Positions 1-10,158 are shown, counted from the first letter of the stretch. The stretch: DNA of 64,000 bases from Oscheius dolichura (GCA_932521035.1 OW051492.1:10788001-10852000), one strand, 5' to 3'. Notes: generated by a model not told the origin, from the sequence alone. A program made the numbers and translations.

Positions 1-69
1 GGAAGGGAACGATGATTTTAGGAAGAAACAGGCCTGTGGAACCCGCCGGATGGGTTAGGACCCCATCTT

Positions 70-140
70 GGGAAATTCTGCACCCGTAAGACCTCGGCAG
101 CCAGGATTTCTACCTCCGATCTTTCCGGACCTTGCATTTT
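70..140. repeat. Relic of palindromic element family A
   Basis: The stretch around 77-100 reads CTGCACCCGTAAGACCTCGG, a damaged copy of the family A arm (CTGCACCCGTAAAGTCTCGG) found intact at 10465-10610 and elsewhere. The opposite arm is absent, so this is a truncated remnant. Nothing coding was seen in bases 1-338. Confidence 0.5.
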
Positions 141-338
141 GACCTCAACTGAAAGGTATTTCCTTTTGTGACCACGGCGAACCAAACAGTCAGTGATAAT
201 GTCTGCTGACAGTCCGTATTGTGCCGCCTGTCATCTCAAATTAGTCTTCGGGGACTCCCCGACGGGCAGATGGCTAGGCGGGGAAAACAATGCTCTCCCT
301 GTTTCTTGTCGGCGTAAAAATAGACAAAACAAAACAAT

Positions 339-1007
339 TTATAAAGCTTTTTCAACAAGAAAGGGGACGGCTTTCTCTAGAAGGGAGGTAAAGAAGCGCC
401 CGATTTGGCCTAGCCCTCGATTATGGTGGTTACCGCCTTCCTGGCCTTCATGGAACTCTCGGTTGTGAAATCCTTCGCCGTTGTCTCTTCCGTCTTCAAA
501 ACCACCTCGACGACCTTCACCGAAGCGATTTCTTCCAAAATTTTGGTCATTTCCGACTGAAAAACAGGGCTATTACTGAAGAAAAGCAGAGACATGGAAC
601 AATTCTTCAAAAAATAGGCTTACAGTCTCGATCACGGCCTCCTCGGTCTTCGAATCCGCCTCCAAATCGGTTATTTCCTCCTTGACCTTCTTCGAAACGA
701 TCTCCTCCAAAATTTTGGCCATTTCCAACTGAAAATGGGTATTTATTGGAAGAATACTGGAGCTAAATTTCTAGGAACTGAGCTTACAGTCTCGATCACG
801 GTCTCCTCTGCCACCAAATCCTCCTCCAAATCGGCTATTTGCTCCTTGGAAACCTTGGAAACCTTGAGAACGACGCCCTTCCGGTTCAAATCTCCCTTCC
901 TCGTCTAAAATAGCTCTAATTCTAGAAAAATGTGTTAACCTACAGTCTGGATATGGTCTTGCAGCGACTAGAACTAGAAAACTACCAAGGAAAACGACAG
1001 AAATCAT
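339..1007 (-). CDS. Secreted glycine-rich peptide with duplicated exons
   Basis: Four exons on the minus strand start at ATG 1007 and stop at 339-341. The first exon gives a signal peptide (MISVVFLGSFLVLVAARPYP). Exons 2-4 each encode a unit rich in Gly, Arg, Asp and Phe; exons 3 and 4 begin with nearly the same sequence (FGNGQNFGGDRF and FGNDQNFGRNRF), and exons 2 and 3 both end RDRD before a phase-1 donor, so the inner exon has been duplicated. The tail after the Gly/His stretch is a short amphipathic segment (GRFFTSLLEKAVPFLVEKAL). Composition resembles nematode glycine-rich antimicrobial or cuticle-associated peptides, but there is no motif that decides between them. The reading frame in exon 4 is chosen because it continues the glycine-rich phase; the opposite strand has open frames that are shadows of it. 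Confidence 0.72.
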
Positions 1008-1615
1008 GGGGAAGATGAGTAAACCATTGAAATACGGCTAGCAGTGGTTTTATACTGAACGGTGTCTCATTTCGCGGGGAAGTTGACCGAATTGTAGCGG
1101 AAATTCGTAGTAGCGGAGGGAATGGCGGTCTATAAATAACGGAAGGGATCAGAATCGGTCAGAATGAGTCATCAGGGGGTAAAATGTTATCATTACTAGG
1201 TTGCTATGTTACTTTTTACGTTTAGCCCTTTCCGAGGTGGTTTTGGTGTCAAAATGATCCTCTCCTAATTCTACAGAACCGTATTTAGGTTCGGCAAGAG
1301 GTTTTCCATCATCCGGACCCTCTACAGGCCCTTCTACGTTGATATTTCCCTCGATATCTAAAGATCAGATCATAAACAACCGAGAGAGATCCCTTCTTTT
1401 CATCGAATCCATTCGGACGTGTTTCAGGCTTTGAATTATTGTTCACGTTGATGGGTAATCAAAACATAGGTGCCCGATCTGTTAAAGGTCACTATTCTAA
1501 GAAACGACATGGTGGTAAAGTGTGAGAAGCGCGAAAAGATCAACTCGCGCCTTGGCTGATCTCACACTTCCTCTTGAATTCCTTTTCTACCAACTTTTCT
1601 CATTTTTCAGAGGAA
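1008..1615. other. Intergenic, no gene seen
   Basis: Between the divergent glycine-rich gene and the srv-like receptor I find no exon that fits either neighbour and no palindrome. The sequence must hold both promoters. Confidence 0.4.
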
Positions 1616-2737
1616 ATGAATTCGTCATTCTGGCTCCCTTTCGGCTATGCTTGGACTTCCCTCCTGGTTTATTTTCTGATCTGTGGAGTAATCCTCCTAA
1701 ATCGGCAGATATTCCGTTCTTCTTATTATAAACTGCTCCTCGTTTCTTCTGCCATTGTAAGGCGCTTTCTTTTCTTTTCGAGACCTAGTTCCAGAACATT
1801 CTAACCTACTTGAACTCCTTGTTCATTCTTCGATATCCTATCGCCTGCTGTAAGGACTGCTTTCTCTCTAGTATCTACGCTTCTGGCTATATTCCCGGAC
1901 TGGAGGGATTCATCATGGGGCTACAGTACTTCGGACTGGCTCAATATTCACTCAGCGTGGCTGTAGCTGTTAACAGATTCACTACAGTAACCCTGCCCCT
2001 TTCTTATGATAAGGTAAGCCCTATTTTCCTGAAAGAGCTGGTAAACAAGGGTTTAAATCCATTTTTGGGCCGTCCTCTGGATTACGGTATTCCACTTTCC
2101 AGTTATGGAACCGTATCTTCGTCCCCGTCGTCCTGGTCGTCCTCCTCCTTCCAGTGGCTCTAACCTTCCCCCATCTCCGCTATCCCGCTCGATTCCTCTA
2201 TGTTCCCGCTTCCATTTCAGAGTTCCAAGTCCAGTAGTTTGATTGGAATGCTCTTCCAAAGTACTTCTACCGCCATTTGCCTCGTCTTGAACCTGGGCAC
2301 TGTTTTTCTCATCTTCCGGGTGGGGTTTCTAATTAGAATTGGAAGTACTCAAAATTAAAAAAAAATTTAAAAAAAGAAATCTGGCTTCTCCACTAGTAAT
2401 TCAACAGAAATGCGGCTCTTTCTTCATAGTTTACTCAATTTCATGGCTGAGCTCTTTGCGGCCACTTTAATGGCAAGTTTTCTTCCATTTTTTTTTAAAA
2501 ATAGAAAAATAGAAGAGAAATCGAAGTTTTTAGACAATAATCTACTTTGCTCCGACTGATTCGAGTCTTGCGAAGACAGCCTACGGTCTGATCACCTACT
2601 GCTCCGATGCGTTGACCTTTATCTCCCCCTATATTTTAGTTCTATGTAGCAGTGATCTAAGAAGGAAGCTGCTATGTGTTCATGGAGGAAATACCTCCGT
2701 TGTTGTCTCTTTGAGCAACACTACAACTAAACGTTAA
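1616..2737 (+). CDS. srv/srg-superfamily chemoreceptor-like 7TM protein, possibly frameshifted
   Basis: Exons can be drawn at 1616-1756 (TM1, FGYAWTSLLVYFLICGVILL), 1795-2013 (TM2-TM3, ending SVAVAVNRFTTVTLPLSYDK), from 2103 (TM4, then TM5), around 2411-2473 and at 2534-2737 (TM7, SDALTFISPYILVLCSSDLR). The NRF motif at the end of TM3 and the S/N-D...P motif of TM7 followed by a basic tail are typical of nematode srv- and srg-type serpentine receptors, membrane proteins of chemosensory neurons. Oddity: the TM4 frame (from 2103) meets a stop near 2236, while TM5 (LIGMLFQSTSTAICLVLNLG) is one frame away. Only a 19-nt GT...AG stretch (GTTCCCGCTTCCATTTCAG) could be spliced to reconcile them, which is shorter than any normal intron, so a frameshift is at least as likely. 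The exon near 2411 is the weakest part of the model. Confidence 0.6.
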
Positions 2738-2822
2738 TCCCCTTGAATAGCTACCGTATCCCCAGTAATTAACCAATGTATAACTTCATTAACATAAAGG
2801 GAACAGTAATAAATACATTGTT

Positions 2823-3245
2823 TTACTTTCTTCCAACTGCCAGGTTGCTGAGGAGGCGAGCGAGTCCACCGCTGCCGCCATCATCCCTGCGGCCGTATCC
2901 TCCTTGCCCGTAGCGGTCCCCGCGGTATCCATTACCGTATCCGTCGTCTCCTCGTCCTCCAAAACCTCCTCCTCCTCGTCCTCCTCTTCCATAACCATCT
3001 CCTTCGTATCGATCGCCACGGCCTCCTCCATTGTAACCGTTATTGTAGCCATTATTGTATCCTCCACCCATATTTGGATTATATCCTCCTCCATTCCGAT
3101 TGGGGAAGCCGTTTCCATTAGCTGTGTTTGTCACTGGCCCCCATTCATCTTTAAAAGAGAGTAGAGAAAAAAAGGGAAGAAAAATACCTGGACGATAGGC
3201 TGAAACAGCCCAGAAGAGGGAGAAGACTACAAGGAGAAGCTTCAT
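2823..3245 (-). CDS. Secreted glycine/asparagine/tyrosine-rich peptide
   Basis: Two exons: ATG at 3245 with signal peptide MKLLLVVFSLFWAVSAYRP, a 40-odd-bp intron (gtattttt...ttaaag), then a low-complexity body of NNGY, GGG, RGG and DRYG units to a stop at 2823-2825. The last residues (LARLLSNLAVGRK) are not glycine-rich and end in basic residues. The same plan (one exon of signal peptide, glycine-rich exon, distinct short C-terminus) recurs in the neighbouring genes at 339, 4257, 5245, 6339 and 14344. Probably a secreted antimicrobial or cuticle-related peptide; the sequence alone does not decide. Long open frames on the other strand are composition artefacts. Confidence 0.78.
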   Translation of the reverse strand: MKLLLVVFSLFWAVSAYRPGIFLPFFSLLSFKDEWGPVTNTANGNGFPNRNGGGYNPNMGGGYNNGYNNGYNGGGRGDRYEGDGYGRGGRGGGGFGGRGDDGYGNGYRGDRYGQGGYGRRDDGGSGGLARLLSNLAVGRK

Positions 3246-3704
3246 AGTTGACGAGTGCCAAGAGAGACTCTAGGGCAATAAAAATCCGGACGCGAAGGAT
3301 AGATTAATAACCGTCGGTGGATCGTATGACTCGGGTTATGGGGATAGATGAGAAGAAAGGAGACAGCGAGATATGGATCGACCTCGGCTGGGAAAGGGGA
3401 CGGGTTACACGTGATAATAGGGAGGGAGCAGGGAAACAATAGAGGAGCAACGTTCTCTGGGGCTAGAGGCCGCATTAGAATGAGAGAAGGGGCAGGGAAA
3501 TGGAGGAATTGTCCTGGAAAAGTAGAGGAGGACTCAGAATCTGAACATTTACTGTTTTTCAAGGAAAAGTGGCCAGCTGAAGAGGAAATTCCGATACAAG
3601 TGAATTTTATGCGGGCTTTTCTACAATTTCCCCCCTACGAGATTACTGTAAAAGGGGTTAGAAAACGATTGGATGTTCTAACCAATCGAAAAAGCAAAAA
3701 GAGT

Positions 3705-3776
3705 TGCCTCCACGCGGGATTGAACCACGGACCTTTGGTTTACAAGACCAACGCTCTGCCACTGAGCTATAGAGGC
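3705..3776 (-). tRNA. tRNA-Thr(TGT)
   Basis: A 72-nt cloverleaf on the minus strand. Acceptor arms GCCTCTA/TGGAGGC pair, the anticodon loop is CTTGTAA between TTGGT and ACCAA, and the T arm is CGTGG/CCGCG around TTCAATC. Anticodon TGT reads ACA. It is divergent from the tRNA at 3902. Confidence 0.93.
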
Positions 3777-3901
3777 TTACGACTGTGATTTTTCCCTCAT
3801 TTCCCAACATTTTTGGTTCAATTCATCCAGCTAGGTCAATAAATCCTCTCCCAAATGGTGTCAATCCAAGGTAAGGGTGCGCAAATAGTCCAGCAATCGC
3901 C
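3777..3901. repeat. Spacer of divergent tRNA pair 1
   Basis: This about 125-bp spacer, read on the minus strand, matches the spacers of the pairs at 4698-4824, 8108-8232 and 12336-12458, sharing GATTTATTGACCTAGCTGG or close variants. The pair and spacer were therefore copied as one unit; this copy is inverted relative to the other three. Confidence 0.8.
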
Positions 3902-3973
3902 GCCTCTATAGCTCAGAGGCAGAGCGTCTGTCTCGTAAACAGAAGGTCCACGGTTCAATCCCGTGTGGAGGCA
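3902..3973 (+). tRNA. tRNA-Thr(CGT)
   Basis: A 72-nt cloverleaf with anticodon loop CTCGTAA between TCTGT and ACAGA, so the anticodon is CGT (codon ACG). The D arm is GCTC-AGAGGCA-GAGC, and the T arm has the usual GGTTCAATCC core. A T-run follows at 3975, fitting a Pol III terminator. Confidence 0.93.
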
Positions 3974-4256
3974 TCTTTTTTGCTTTTTTTGTTCTCATCC
4001 TACAGTAACCTAATTTCGCCCCAGTTTCTTTTTTTTATGAAAGATCAAACAACCAAAATATTATTGTTCCGGTTCTTTGAGACTCTGTCGCCCTTTTACA
4101 GCCTATCTTAGGCAAATCATCTGCCGTATGACGTAAATCGACCTGATCCGCGCTGGGCGCGTGTCAGCCAACCTATAATCAATCCATCCCCGGTCGGCTA
4201 TATAACCTCCTGGGCCAAGGCGACCCTTCAGTAGTCCCCTATCTCTCTCGCCAGCT

Positions 4257-4501
4257 ATGAAAAATCTTCTCCTTCTGCTCGTCTGCTTCATTCTCGGCCT
4301 TGTCACTGCCTATCCTCCATGTAAGCCATTCCAACCCTTATTTTCTACTCAAAATCTTTAGACGGCCCTGGAGGTTATGGAAGAGGAGGCTATGGAGGCC
4401 CCGGTTATGGGGGACGTCGTTTTGGCTATGGAGGATACGGACATCGCTATGGATATGGAGGAGCCCCTCCAGTTGGAGGCATCACTGTCTGGGGAAAGTA
4501 A
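4257..4501 (+). CDS. Secreted YGGYG-type glycine/tyrosine-rich peptide, candidate antimicrobial peptide
   Basis: Exon 1 (ATG 4257) encodes a signal peptide (MKNLLLLLVCFILGLVTAYP); after a short intron, exon 2 encodes a mature peptide of about 48 residues made of GGYGRGGYGGPGYGG-type repeats and ending VGGITVWGK. Tandem YGG repeats with a C-terminal WGK are the hallmark of the nlp-29/cnc antimicrobial peptides induced in the epidermis of Caenorhabditis by fungal infection or wounding. The resemblance is by motif only. The gene is bracketed by two inverted copies of the divergent tRNA-Thr pair, so it could have moved or been amplified with them. Confidence 0.8.
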
Positions 4502-4625
4502 AGAACCCTTCGAACAAGTAAATAAGAATCCTTTCTATTCTATTTAAACAGTAAATAAACTTCTTTTTTATCTATTTTTTTGGGGCGGCGGTTGGATAGA
4601 TTACGGTAAAATTCCAAAAAGAAAT

Positions 4626-4697
4626 TGCCTCCACACGGGATTGAACCGTGGGCCTTCTGTTTACGAGACAGACGCTCTGCCACTGAGCTATAGAGGC
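4626..4697 (-). tRNA. tRNA-Thr(CGT)
   Basis: 72-nt cloverleaf on the minus strand with anticodon loop CTCGTAA (anticodon CGT) and acceptor arms GCCTCTA/TGGAGGC. It is divergent from the tRNA at 4825. Compared with pair 1 the two isoacceptors are in swapped orientation, i.e. the pair is inverted. Confidence 0.93.
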
Positions 4698-4824
4698 TTG
4701 GAATTGGGATTATTTGGTCATTTTCATTTGGGGATTGACACTTTTCGGGGGGAGAGGATTTATTGACCTAGCTGGATGGATTAAAGACAAAAATGGGGGG
4801 AATGGGAGAAAATGACAGTCGTCA

Positions 4825-4896
4825 GCCTCTATAGCTCAGTGGCAGAGCGTTGGTCTTGTAAACCAAAGGTCCGTGGTTCAATCCCGCGTGGAGGCA
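4825..4896 (+). tRNA. tRNA-Thr(TGT)
   Basis: 72-nt cloverleaf, anticodon loop CTTGTAA (anticodon TGT), identical in the body to the copy at 12459. A TTTTTTG run follows the 3' end. Confidence 0.93.
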
Positions 4897-5244
4897 ACTC
4901 TTTTTTGCTTTTTTGACCGGTCAGGACCTGTAAGGGCCCGTTTTTTTCTAAAAACAGCCAGTAATTTTCTGTTTTTGGCTATTTATCCTCCAATTCCCTT
5001 GTCACCCTTCCACAATGGCCCTAGCAGCACTCTTCTGTCCTTTTCTCTCATTGGAATAATCAATATTGGCCTGGCTCATCGACCGTTCTCTCCCTATCTC
5101 CATCTCTCCCTGCCCGAATATCCCCCTTCCAAGGCCGAAAACTACACCCTTCAGGGCTAGTTTAGGGCCTGTTTATAAGAAGGCAGCAACAGGCGGCTTC
5201 GAATTTTCTCTCTCCTTGGGCAAATCATCACAGATATCATCAGC

Positions 5245-5574
5245 ATGCGGACTTTGATCTGCCTCTTCTGTCTGTTCTGCTTGATTTCAGCACAATGTAC
5301 GTTTTTTGCCCTCATACCATAATTTTTCTCCAGTTTATGGACGAGAACGCTTCCTGGAGAGGGAATTAGCCCGAGAACGTAATTTCCCCCCATTTTTGTT
5401 ATTTATTTTCAATTTTCAGAGATTCGGAATGAGGAGAGAGCCTTCCAGCAGGGACTAATTGCTGGAGAAAGCCTATATGATCCGTATTATGGAAGAGGAG
5501 GATTGGGTTATGGCCGTAGATACGGGTACAGGCCTGGCGGCTTCTCCATTGGATTCCTAGGAAAGAGGAAATAA
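5245..5574 (+). CDS. Secreted Gly/Tyr/Arg-rich peptide with acidic-basic helix
   Basis: Three exons. The first (ATG 5245) gives the signal peptide MRTLICLFCLFCLISAQ. The second encodes FYGRERFLERELARE, and the third starts IRNEERAFQQGLIAGES, followed by DPYYGRGGLGYGRRYGYRP and a C-terminus SIGFLGKRK. The charged stretch before the glycine-rich part matches the minus-strand gene at 6339-6740 (EERAFERGLYAGKR), so the two are diverged inverted paralogues. A secreted basic peptide; antimicrobial or cuticle roles are both plausible and neither is shown. Confidence 0.78.
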
Positions 5575-6338
5575 ACCAGGGTTCGGAAACTAGTATCTGA
5601 ACTGGTTGGACGTACACGTTTGTCTCTTATCTGTATATTTTGTACCCAAGCGCATATTCTATCAATAAACGTATTGATTTTCCTCTTTTCACCAGTCTAC
5701 GAGCCTGAAATATGATAATGTCGATCTAAAAGGCTATAAAATGTCAAACTATCGTGGTTTCCATGATTCAAACCTAATGTTACCCAAGGTGTACGCCTTT
5801 TCAGCGCTTTATTCTGTCAAAAAGGCGATCAGGAAGCTTCTTTAGCTGGTTTGTAATCCTAACTTCCAGATTTTTCCCGTTTGTAGAAGTTTAAAGAGCG
5901 CCTGGCTGTTCTAGAGCTTTGAGAGGTATAGCGAGGGTATCCCCTGCTGTTTGGTGAAGAATTTCTTGTTTCCCTGACAATTTTTGCTCTTACACTAAGT
6001 TTAATCCCTCCTCCAAAAGCCCGATTCAATTCTGTTGTTGTCTTTTTATCTCAAAGCCTTTTTATGTAAACAAGGTATACGGATGAAATGCGCGGCTTAT
6101 CTCCATAGAAAGCGGGTTCTTTTCTTCATTTTAATGAAGATGTTCACGGGATTTAAAGTACTGTTAAACTATTGAAAGGTTCATAGATTAACAGCCAAGA
6201 TTTTAAACGAAAGACTCTGTCAAGGATCTGATGATGCACACCTCGTTTTTGGCTCGTAACCTTCAGAAAATCGATAATAAGCAAAAATATTTACTTTCTG
6301 ACATATTTACAGTAAGAAATCAGCTGAAAACAAAGAAA
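5575..6338. other. Intergenic, no gene seen
   Basis: The stretch lies between the convergent glycine-rich genes. An AATAAA is seen at 5663. No exon, tRNA or clear palindrome was found. Confidence 0.4.
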
Positions 6339-6740
6339 TTAACCAACAATTTCTTCCTGGATATTGAGACGAACTCCTGGCTGTTGATAGAGGCCACCAC
6401 CGACTCCTCGTCCATACAGTCCTCCTCCTGCGCCACCAACTCCCGGACCGTAGAGTCCACCACCGCCAAAACCACGTCCACCGTATTCTCCTCTTCCATA
6501 TCCCCTACCTCCGAATCCACCGCTTCTTTTACCAGCGTAGAGACCTCTCTCAAAGGCCCGCTCTTCTAAAAATACCTGGGATTAGCTGAAAATGGGGAAA
6601 GGTTGTACCTACCTCGTTCAATTTGACGACGGTGGCCGAATCCTACTTAAAATAAACAATCTATTCAATTTAATAGGGACAAACATACGTTGAGAAGCAA
6701 CCAAGCTGAATAACGCGAAGAAAATGATCGCCGTCTTCAT
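6339..6740 (-). CDS. Secreted glycine-rich peptide (paralogue of 5245-5574)
   Basis: ATG at 6740 opens a signal peptide (MKTAIIFFALFSLVASQ). A small exon encodes GFGHRRQIER, and the last exon, entered at the TTTTTAG acceptor just upstream of GAAGAGCGG, continues EERAFERGLYAGKRSGGFGG and then GRGYGRG, GGRGFGGGG and GGGLYG units to NIQEEIVG and a stop at 6339-6341. The EERAF...GLYAGK segment aligns with EERAFQQGLIAGES in the gene at 5245. An alternative acceptor 26 nt upstream would give a frame with a stop, which is why the inner one is preferred. Confidence 0.74.
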
Positions 6741-7080
6741 GTTATTGTGACGGGAGAGGGACGGAGACCAAGATATCCCCCCACCTAATCGACCGGCCTT
6801 ATATATAGGTCCACAGTGATCTGTGGTGCCATTATTTTTCGAAAAATTGGCAAGGGGATGGGTAGCCCAGGGTTATTTTGCCCTGGGTGACACCCTGGAA
6901 GGCCTAAAAACAATGGAACATGGGAGAATTCCATCCAAAACGGGGATTTCCGTTTGAAAATGCCTGTTGTTCCATTGCTTCGTCCATACCGCAAGCTGTA
7001 CCTTTCAATCCTGCCAGTTTTGCACATTTGCCAGTGTTCGTATAGCCTAAACCTTCACCCTATAATCAGAAAACGATCAA

Positions 7081-7230
7081 AGAAACGAGGAAAATAGGGA
7101 AAAAGTTAAGCCTAAGCTAAGCCTAAATCGCGAACACCTCCTTCTCCGTCGAGGTTCTTAAAAAAGTAAGTACAACGTTTTGTAGAGAATTTTCTGGCGC
7201 ACATAATCTATTTTTCGGATTTTGGTAAAA
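7081..7230. repeat. Dispersed repeat with degenerate telomere-like core
   Basis: The segment AAAAAGTTAAGCCTAAGCTA through TTTGTAGAGAATTTTCTGGC recurs at 26660-26830. It begins with GCCTAA units, the complement of the nematode telomere repeat TTAGGC, in degenerate form. Confidence 0.55.
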
Positions 7231-7495
7231 CGGTTTCTCGAAAAATGAGTATTGCAATTGGCATAATACGCCCATAGATCTTCATTTTCCTCATCAATAT
7301 GCTGTATAAAATACATTACAACCCAGTTTTTTAAATCTAGAATAGGGAAAAAAAGACTGGAAGCTAATTTATCGCCCTGGTGGTCGAGATCTGATTGTCG
7401 AAGCGTGAGAGAAAGGACCTTCCATGTGCCTTGAGGTAATGGATCGTTGGCTGACCCACATGGAGGTGTTCTCCGGCTTCTGAACACCATTTTCT

Positions 7496-8914
7496 TTAAT
7501 TTGTTTCATAATTTGCTGCTTCTACCTTGGTGAGGCCGGCCAGACCCAGTAATTTCTTCAATGGAACCAACATATGAGGCTGGAAGGCCAGCATTATGGG
7601 TCCATCAATCGCGTGGACCACCAGGCCGGTGTAATTCATACAAATAAAGATAAATACAGGATTCTGCCAATATTTAGAGAAGATGAACATAAAAAGAACA
7701 TCAACGATAAATAAGAGATCCTGCAGGAAGGCCTGGAATTTTCTAATTTTTGGAAAAATGGGCTGGTACCTGGATAAAGAGGACAGAATTCTCCTTAACC
7801 CGCTTGGAGGGACTCGTTCCTTCTGTTTTTCGAATAACCACGTTAATAATAACATAGAGAAGAGTAATAAAGTTCAGAAGAGAGGCGAAGCCGATTACGG
7901 AAAAGACACCGACCACGGCATATTCGTAGACTTCTTGTAATACTAGCCAAGTCATTATATCTCCGTCATAGACGACTTTTACGATACCTGGAAGGAAAAA
8001 TGCCAGTGGATTACAGTAGAATTCTATAAAAGGGTAGCCTCCACACGGGATTGAACCATGGACTTTCTGATTACGACTCAGACGCTCTACCTCTAAGCTA
8101 TAGAGGCTGACGACTGTTGAACTATTTGCGCACTCTTACCTTGGATTGACACTTTTGGGAGCAGATTTATTGACCTAGCTGGGTGGATTAGTGACAAAAA
8201 CGATGGGAAATGAGGGAAAATGACAGTCACCAGCCTCGATAGCTTAGTGGCAGAGCGTTGGCATTGAAAGCCAAAGGTCCGTGGTTCAATCCCGCGTGGA
8301 TCTCTTTTGTAGAATTCTACAGTAATCTATCAAAGAAAGTGGGGCATACCTTCCCTAAAGCACTTATATGCCACATAGCCGATAATAATAAAGAGAGCCA
8401 CCTAAAACCATTACTGCATTGGAATTTCTCGCCTCTTACATAAATAATCTCGGCTCTGAACAGCTTCTCATAATATTTCCAGAAGACAATAGCCACAAAT
8501 CGATTAACAGCCAGGAGGACGGAGATCCAGACAGTTATTTCATATAACCTCATGTATACGTTGAAGCCAACGGCATTTACAATCCCTTCGAGACCTTCTA
8601 CAGAACTGGAATGGGCTCTAAATTTTAGAATTTAGTCTAGAATTACGGTAAGAACTTACAATATGATTAAAGGACCATTCCAGAAGAGAAAAACGGAGAG
8701 GACGAAGAAATTAACCACGCATTTAAAGACACAGATCTTGTAGAAGACTGTCCGTCGTTTACTGTGGAAGATACCGTAGATTAGGATGTAACAACAGCTT
8801 GAGAAGCCGACTATTGCTGTCTAAAAGTGGTCTATTTCCCATTTTTGGATTAGAACCTACCGTAATGAAGAGAACGATGCAGAAGACCCTCTCAAATGGG
8901 GAAAGAACCCCCAT
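7496..8914 (-). CDS. srx-like chemoreceptor, 7TM (copy A)
   Basis: Minus-strand exons start with MGVLSPFERVFCIVLFIT (ATG 8914). An exon ending near 8660 encodes TM2-TM3 (KICVFKCVVNFFVLSVFLFW), the next one holds VWISVLLAVNRFVAIVFWKY, then TM5 (ASLLNFITLLYVIINVVIRK), and the last exon ends at 7496 with PVFIFICMNYTGLVVHAIDG. The NRF motif after TM3, the cytosolic RVKEN segment and the last helix with HAIDG are characteristic of srx/srt-type nematode serpentine receptors. The intron between TM4 and TM5 carries a divergent tRNA pair (8036-8107, 8233-8304). Paralogue of 11669-13141, sharing every intron position I can place. Because no TM4 exon is obvious, the gene may be shortened. Confidence 0.72.
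8036..8107 (-). tRNA. tRNA-Thr(CGT), diverged copy
   Basis: 72-nt cloverleaf on the minus strand with all stems paired. The anticodon loop is GTCGTAA inside TCTGA/TCAGA, keeping anticodon CGT but replacing the usual C32. The discriminator base is T instead of A. It lies in an intron of the srx-like gene. Probably folded but of uncertain function. Confidence 0.7.
8233..8304 (+). pseudogene. tRNA-Thr-derived pseudogene with TGA anticodon
   Basis: The body matches the tRNA-Thr(TGT) copies, but the anticodon loop is ATTGAAA between TTGGC and GCCAA, giving anticodon TGA (a serine anticodon). The 3' acceptor strand reads TGGATCT instead of TGGAGGC, leaving several mismatches with GCCTCGA. The D and T arms are intact. 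A broken acceptor stem makes a functional tRNA unlikely. Confidence 0.8.
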
Positions 8915-9589
8915 GAGACGTCTAGAAACTAGTATTTGGACAAACGAAGGAGGTAAGGGAAAGAAATTGTTCTCAAGACCTTTAAAACGGTTAAAAGTTG
9001 AGCCAACAAGCGGAAGTTCGCAAAAATATGGGAAAGAGTGCTCTCTGTCTGATAAATTAGATCCCATGGTCGGGTTGGTCGGGGATTTTTTGATTTTGTG
9101 ACTTTTTATTTGTTCAAATGATAAATAATGATGACACTTTGCAGTGAAGATGGCCTACGGCCAACTTATAACTTACATGGTTGGATGCGCTGTGAACAAA
9201 TACTTGAACCCCCTTGTTGAAGTTTGTAGGTAGTGTTTGCCCTTTGGACTAATTTATCGGGTTAAAGGTTTTCCAGGGGCATTAGCGATATAGTGTGGCT
9301 ATTTTTGGCCTTTCCACGACATTGAAATGCAATACCCCGCCCGTTTTGTACAACTCGTTGTACCAAAAGTAAAGTTGTCTTTAACTCACCGAACAGGCGC
9401 CCTCATCCCGTTCGACAGCTGCTGCACATTCGTACAAACTACTTTAAAACTCAGCCTATAAAAGTCTATGGAATGGGGATGTTTTTCTTCATATTACGGC
9501 CGGGCACTCGGCTTATTTTTTTCACTTCTACCCTATAACACGTTTAATAAATTAGAGAAATTTGAGATAAGTCAATCCAAGGGCAAGAG

Positions 9590-9854
9590 ATGTCAAAAAT
9601 TCTGCTGTTTCTTTTACTTTTGTCCTTTGTTGCAGTGAGTCACGAATGTAAGTTTTTACTTTTCTTTTTATATTTCAATTTATATATCTTTTCCAGTTGT
9701 CTTTGTTGGTCTACCGGCATGGGTATCCGGCGTCCAAAATGCGTTGGGAAGACAATTACAACCGACTCTCCCCTACCGTTATCCTAACTTCCATCACAGT
9801 CGTGTTCCTAAACAGGTGTATAAAGATTGGTGGGATCGTCGTTATGGTCAATAG
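9590..9854 (+). CDS. Short secreted protein, unrecognised
   Basis: Two exons: ATG 9590 with signal peptide MSKILLFLLLLSFVAVSHE, a phase-1 intron (gtaagttttt...tttccag), then a mature chain of about 54 residues starting FVFVGLPAWVSGVQNALGRQ and ending KQVYKDWWDRRYGQ with TAG at 9852. The mature part is basic and rich in Tyr, Pro, Arg and Trp, without glycine repeats or cysteines. The signal-peptide exon with phase-1 split matches the glycine-rich genes around it, so it may belong to the same secreted-peptide group. No family recognised. Confidence 0.66.
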
Positions 9855-10158
9855 TTGCGCGTAGACAGTTTTCTTACTTGGAGGTATATCCGCCACTCCT
9901 TGTCTTTATATATTTGTTAAATTTTTAATAAACATTTTTTAAATTAATTCCATATTTCTTGAGAAACATTTCCATTATTCTCCGCCATCTCCCGGATTTT
10001 CACTTCCTTGTCAATTTGCAACGTATCATGTTTGTATCCGTCTGGGCTTTTTCCGCCTTTCCCGTAGTTAGCCGTCTAGTCCCGTCTATCCAATCAAGAC
10101 CCAAACAGTATAAAATCACCGTCTGGTTTGAGTCAGACAGACAACTTCCAGCTGGACG

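Noticed and set aside
2904-3164. Serine-rich plus-strand open frame
   Set aside because: It is the complement of the glycine-rich gene 2823-3245 and has no signal peptide or splice support.
3348-3788. 146-codon open frame reading into the tRNA at 3705
   Set aside because: It ends inside a tRNA-Thr gene and has a low-complexity composition typical of chance open frames in GA-rich DNA.
3660-4900. A CRISPR-like pattern of repeated tRNA-sized blocks
   Set aside because: The repeated units are tRNA-Thr genes with paired stems, in opposite orientations and irregular spacing, in a eukaryotic genome.
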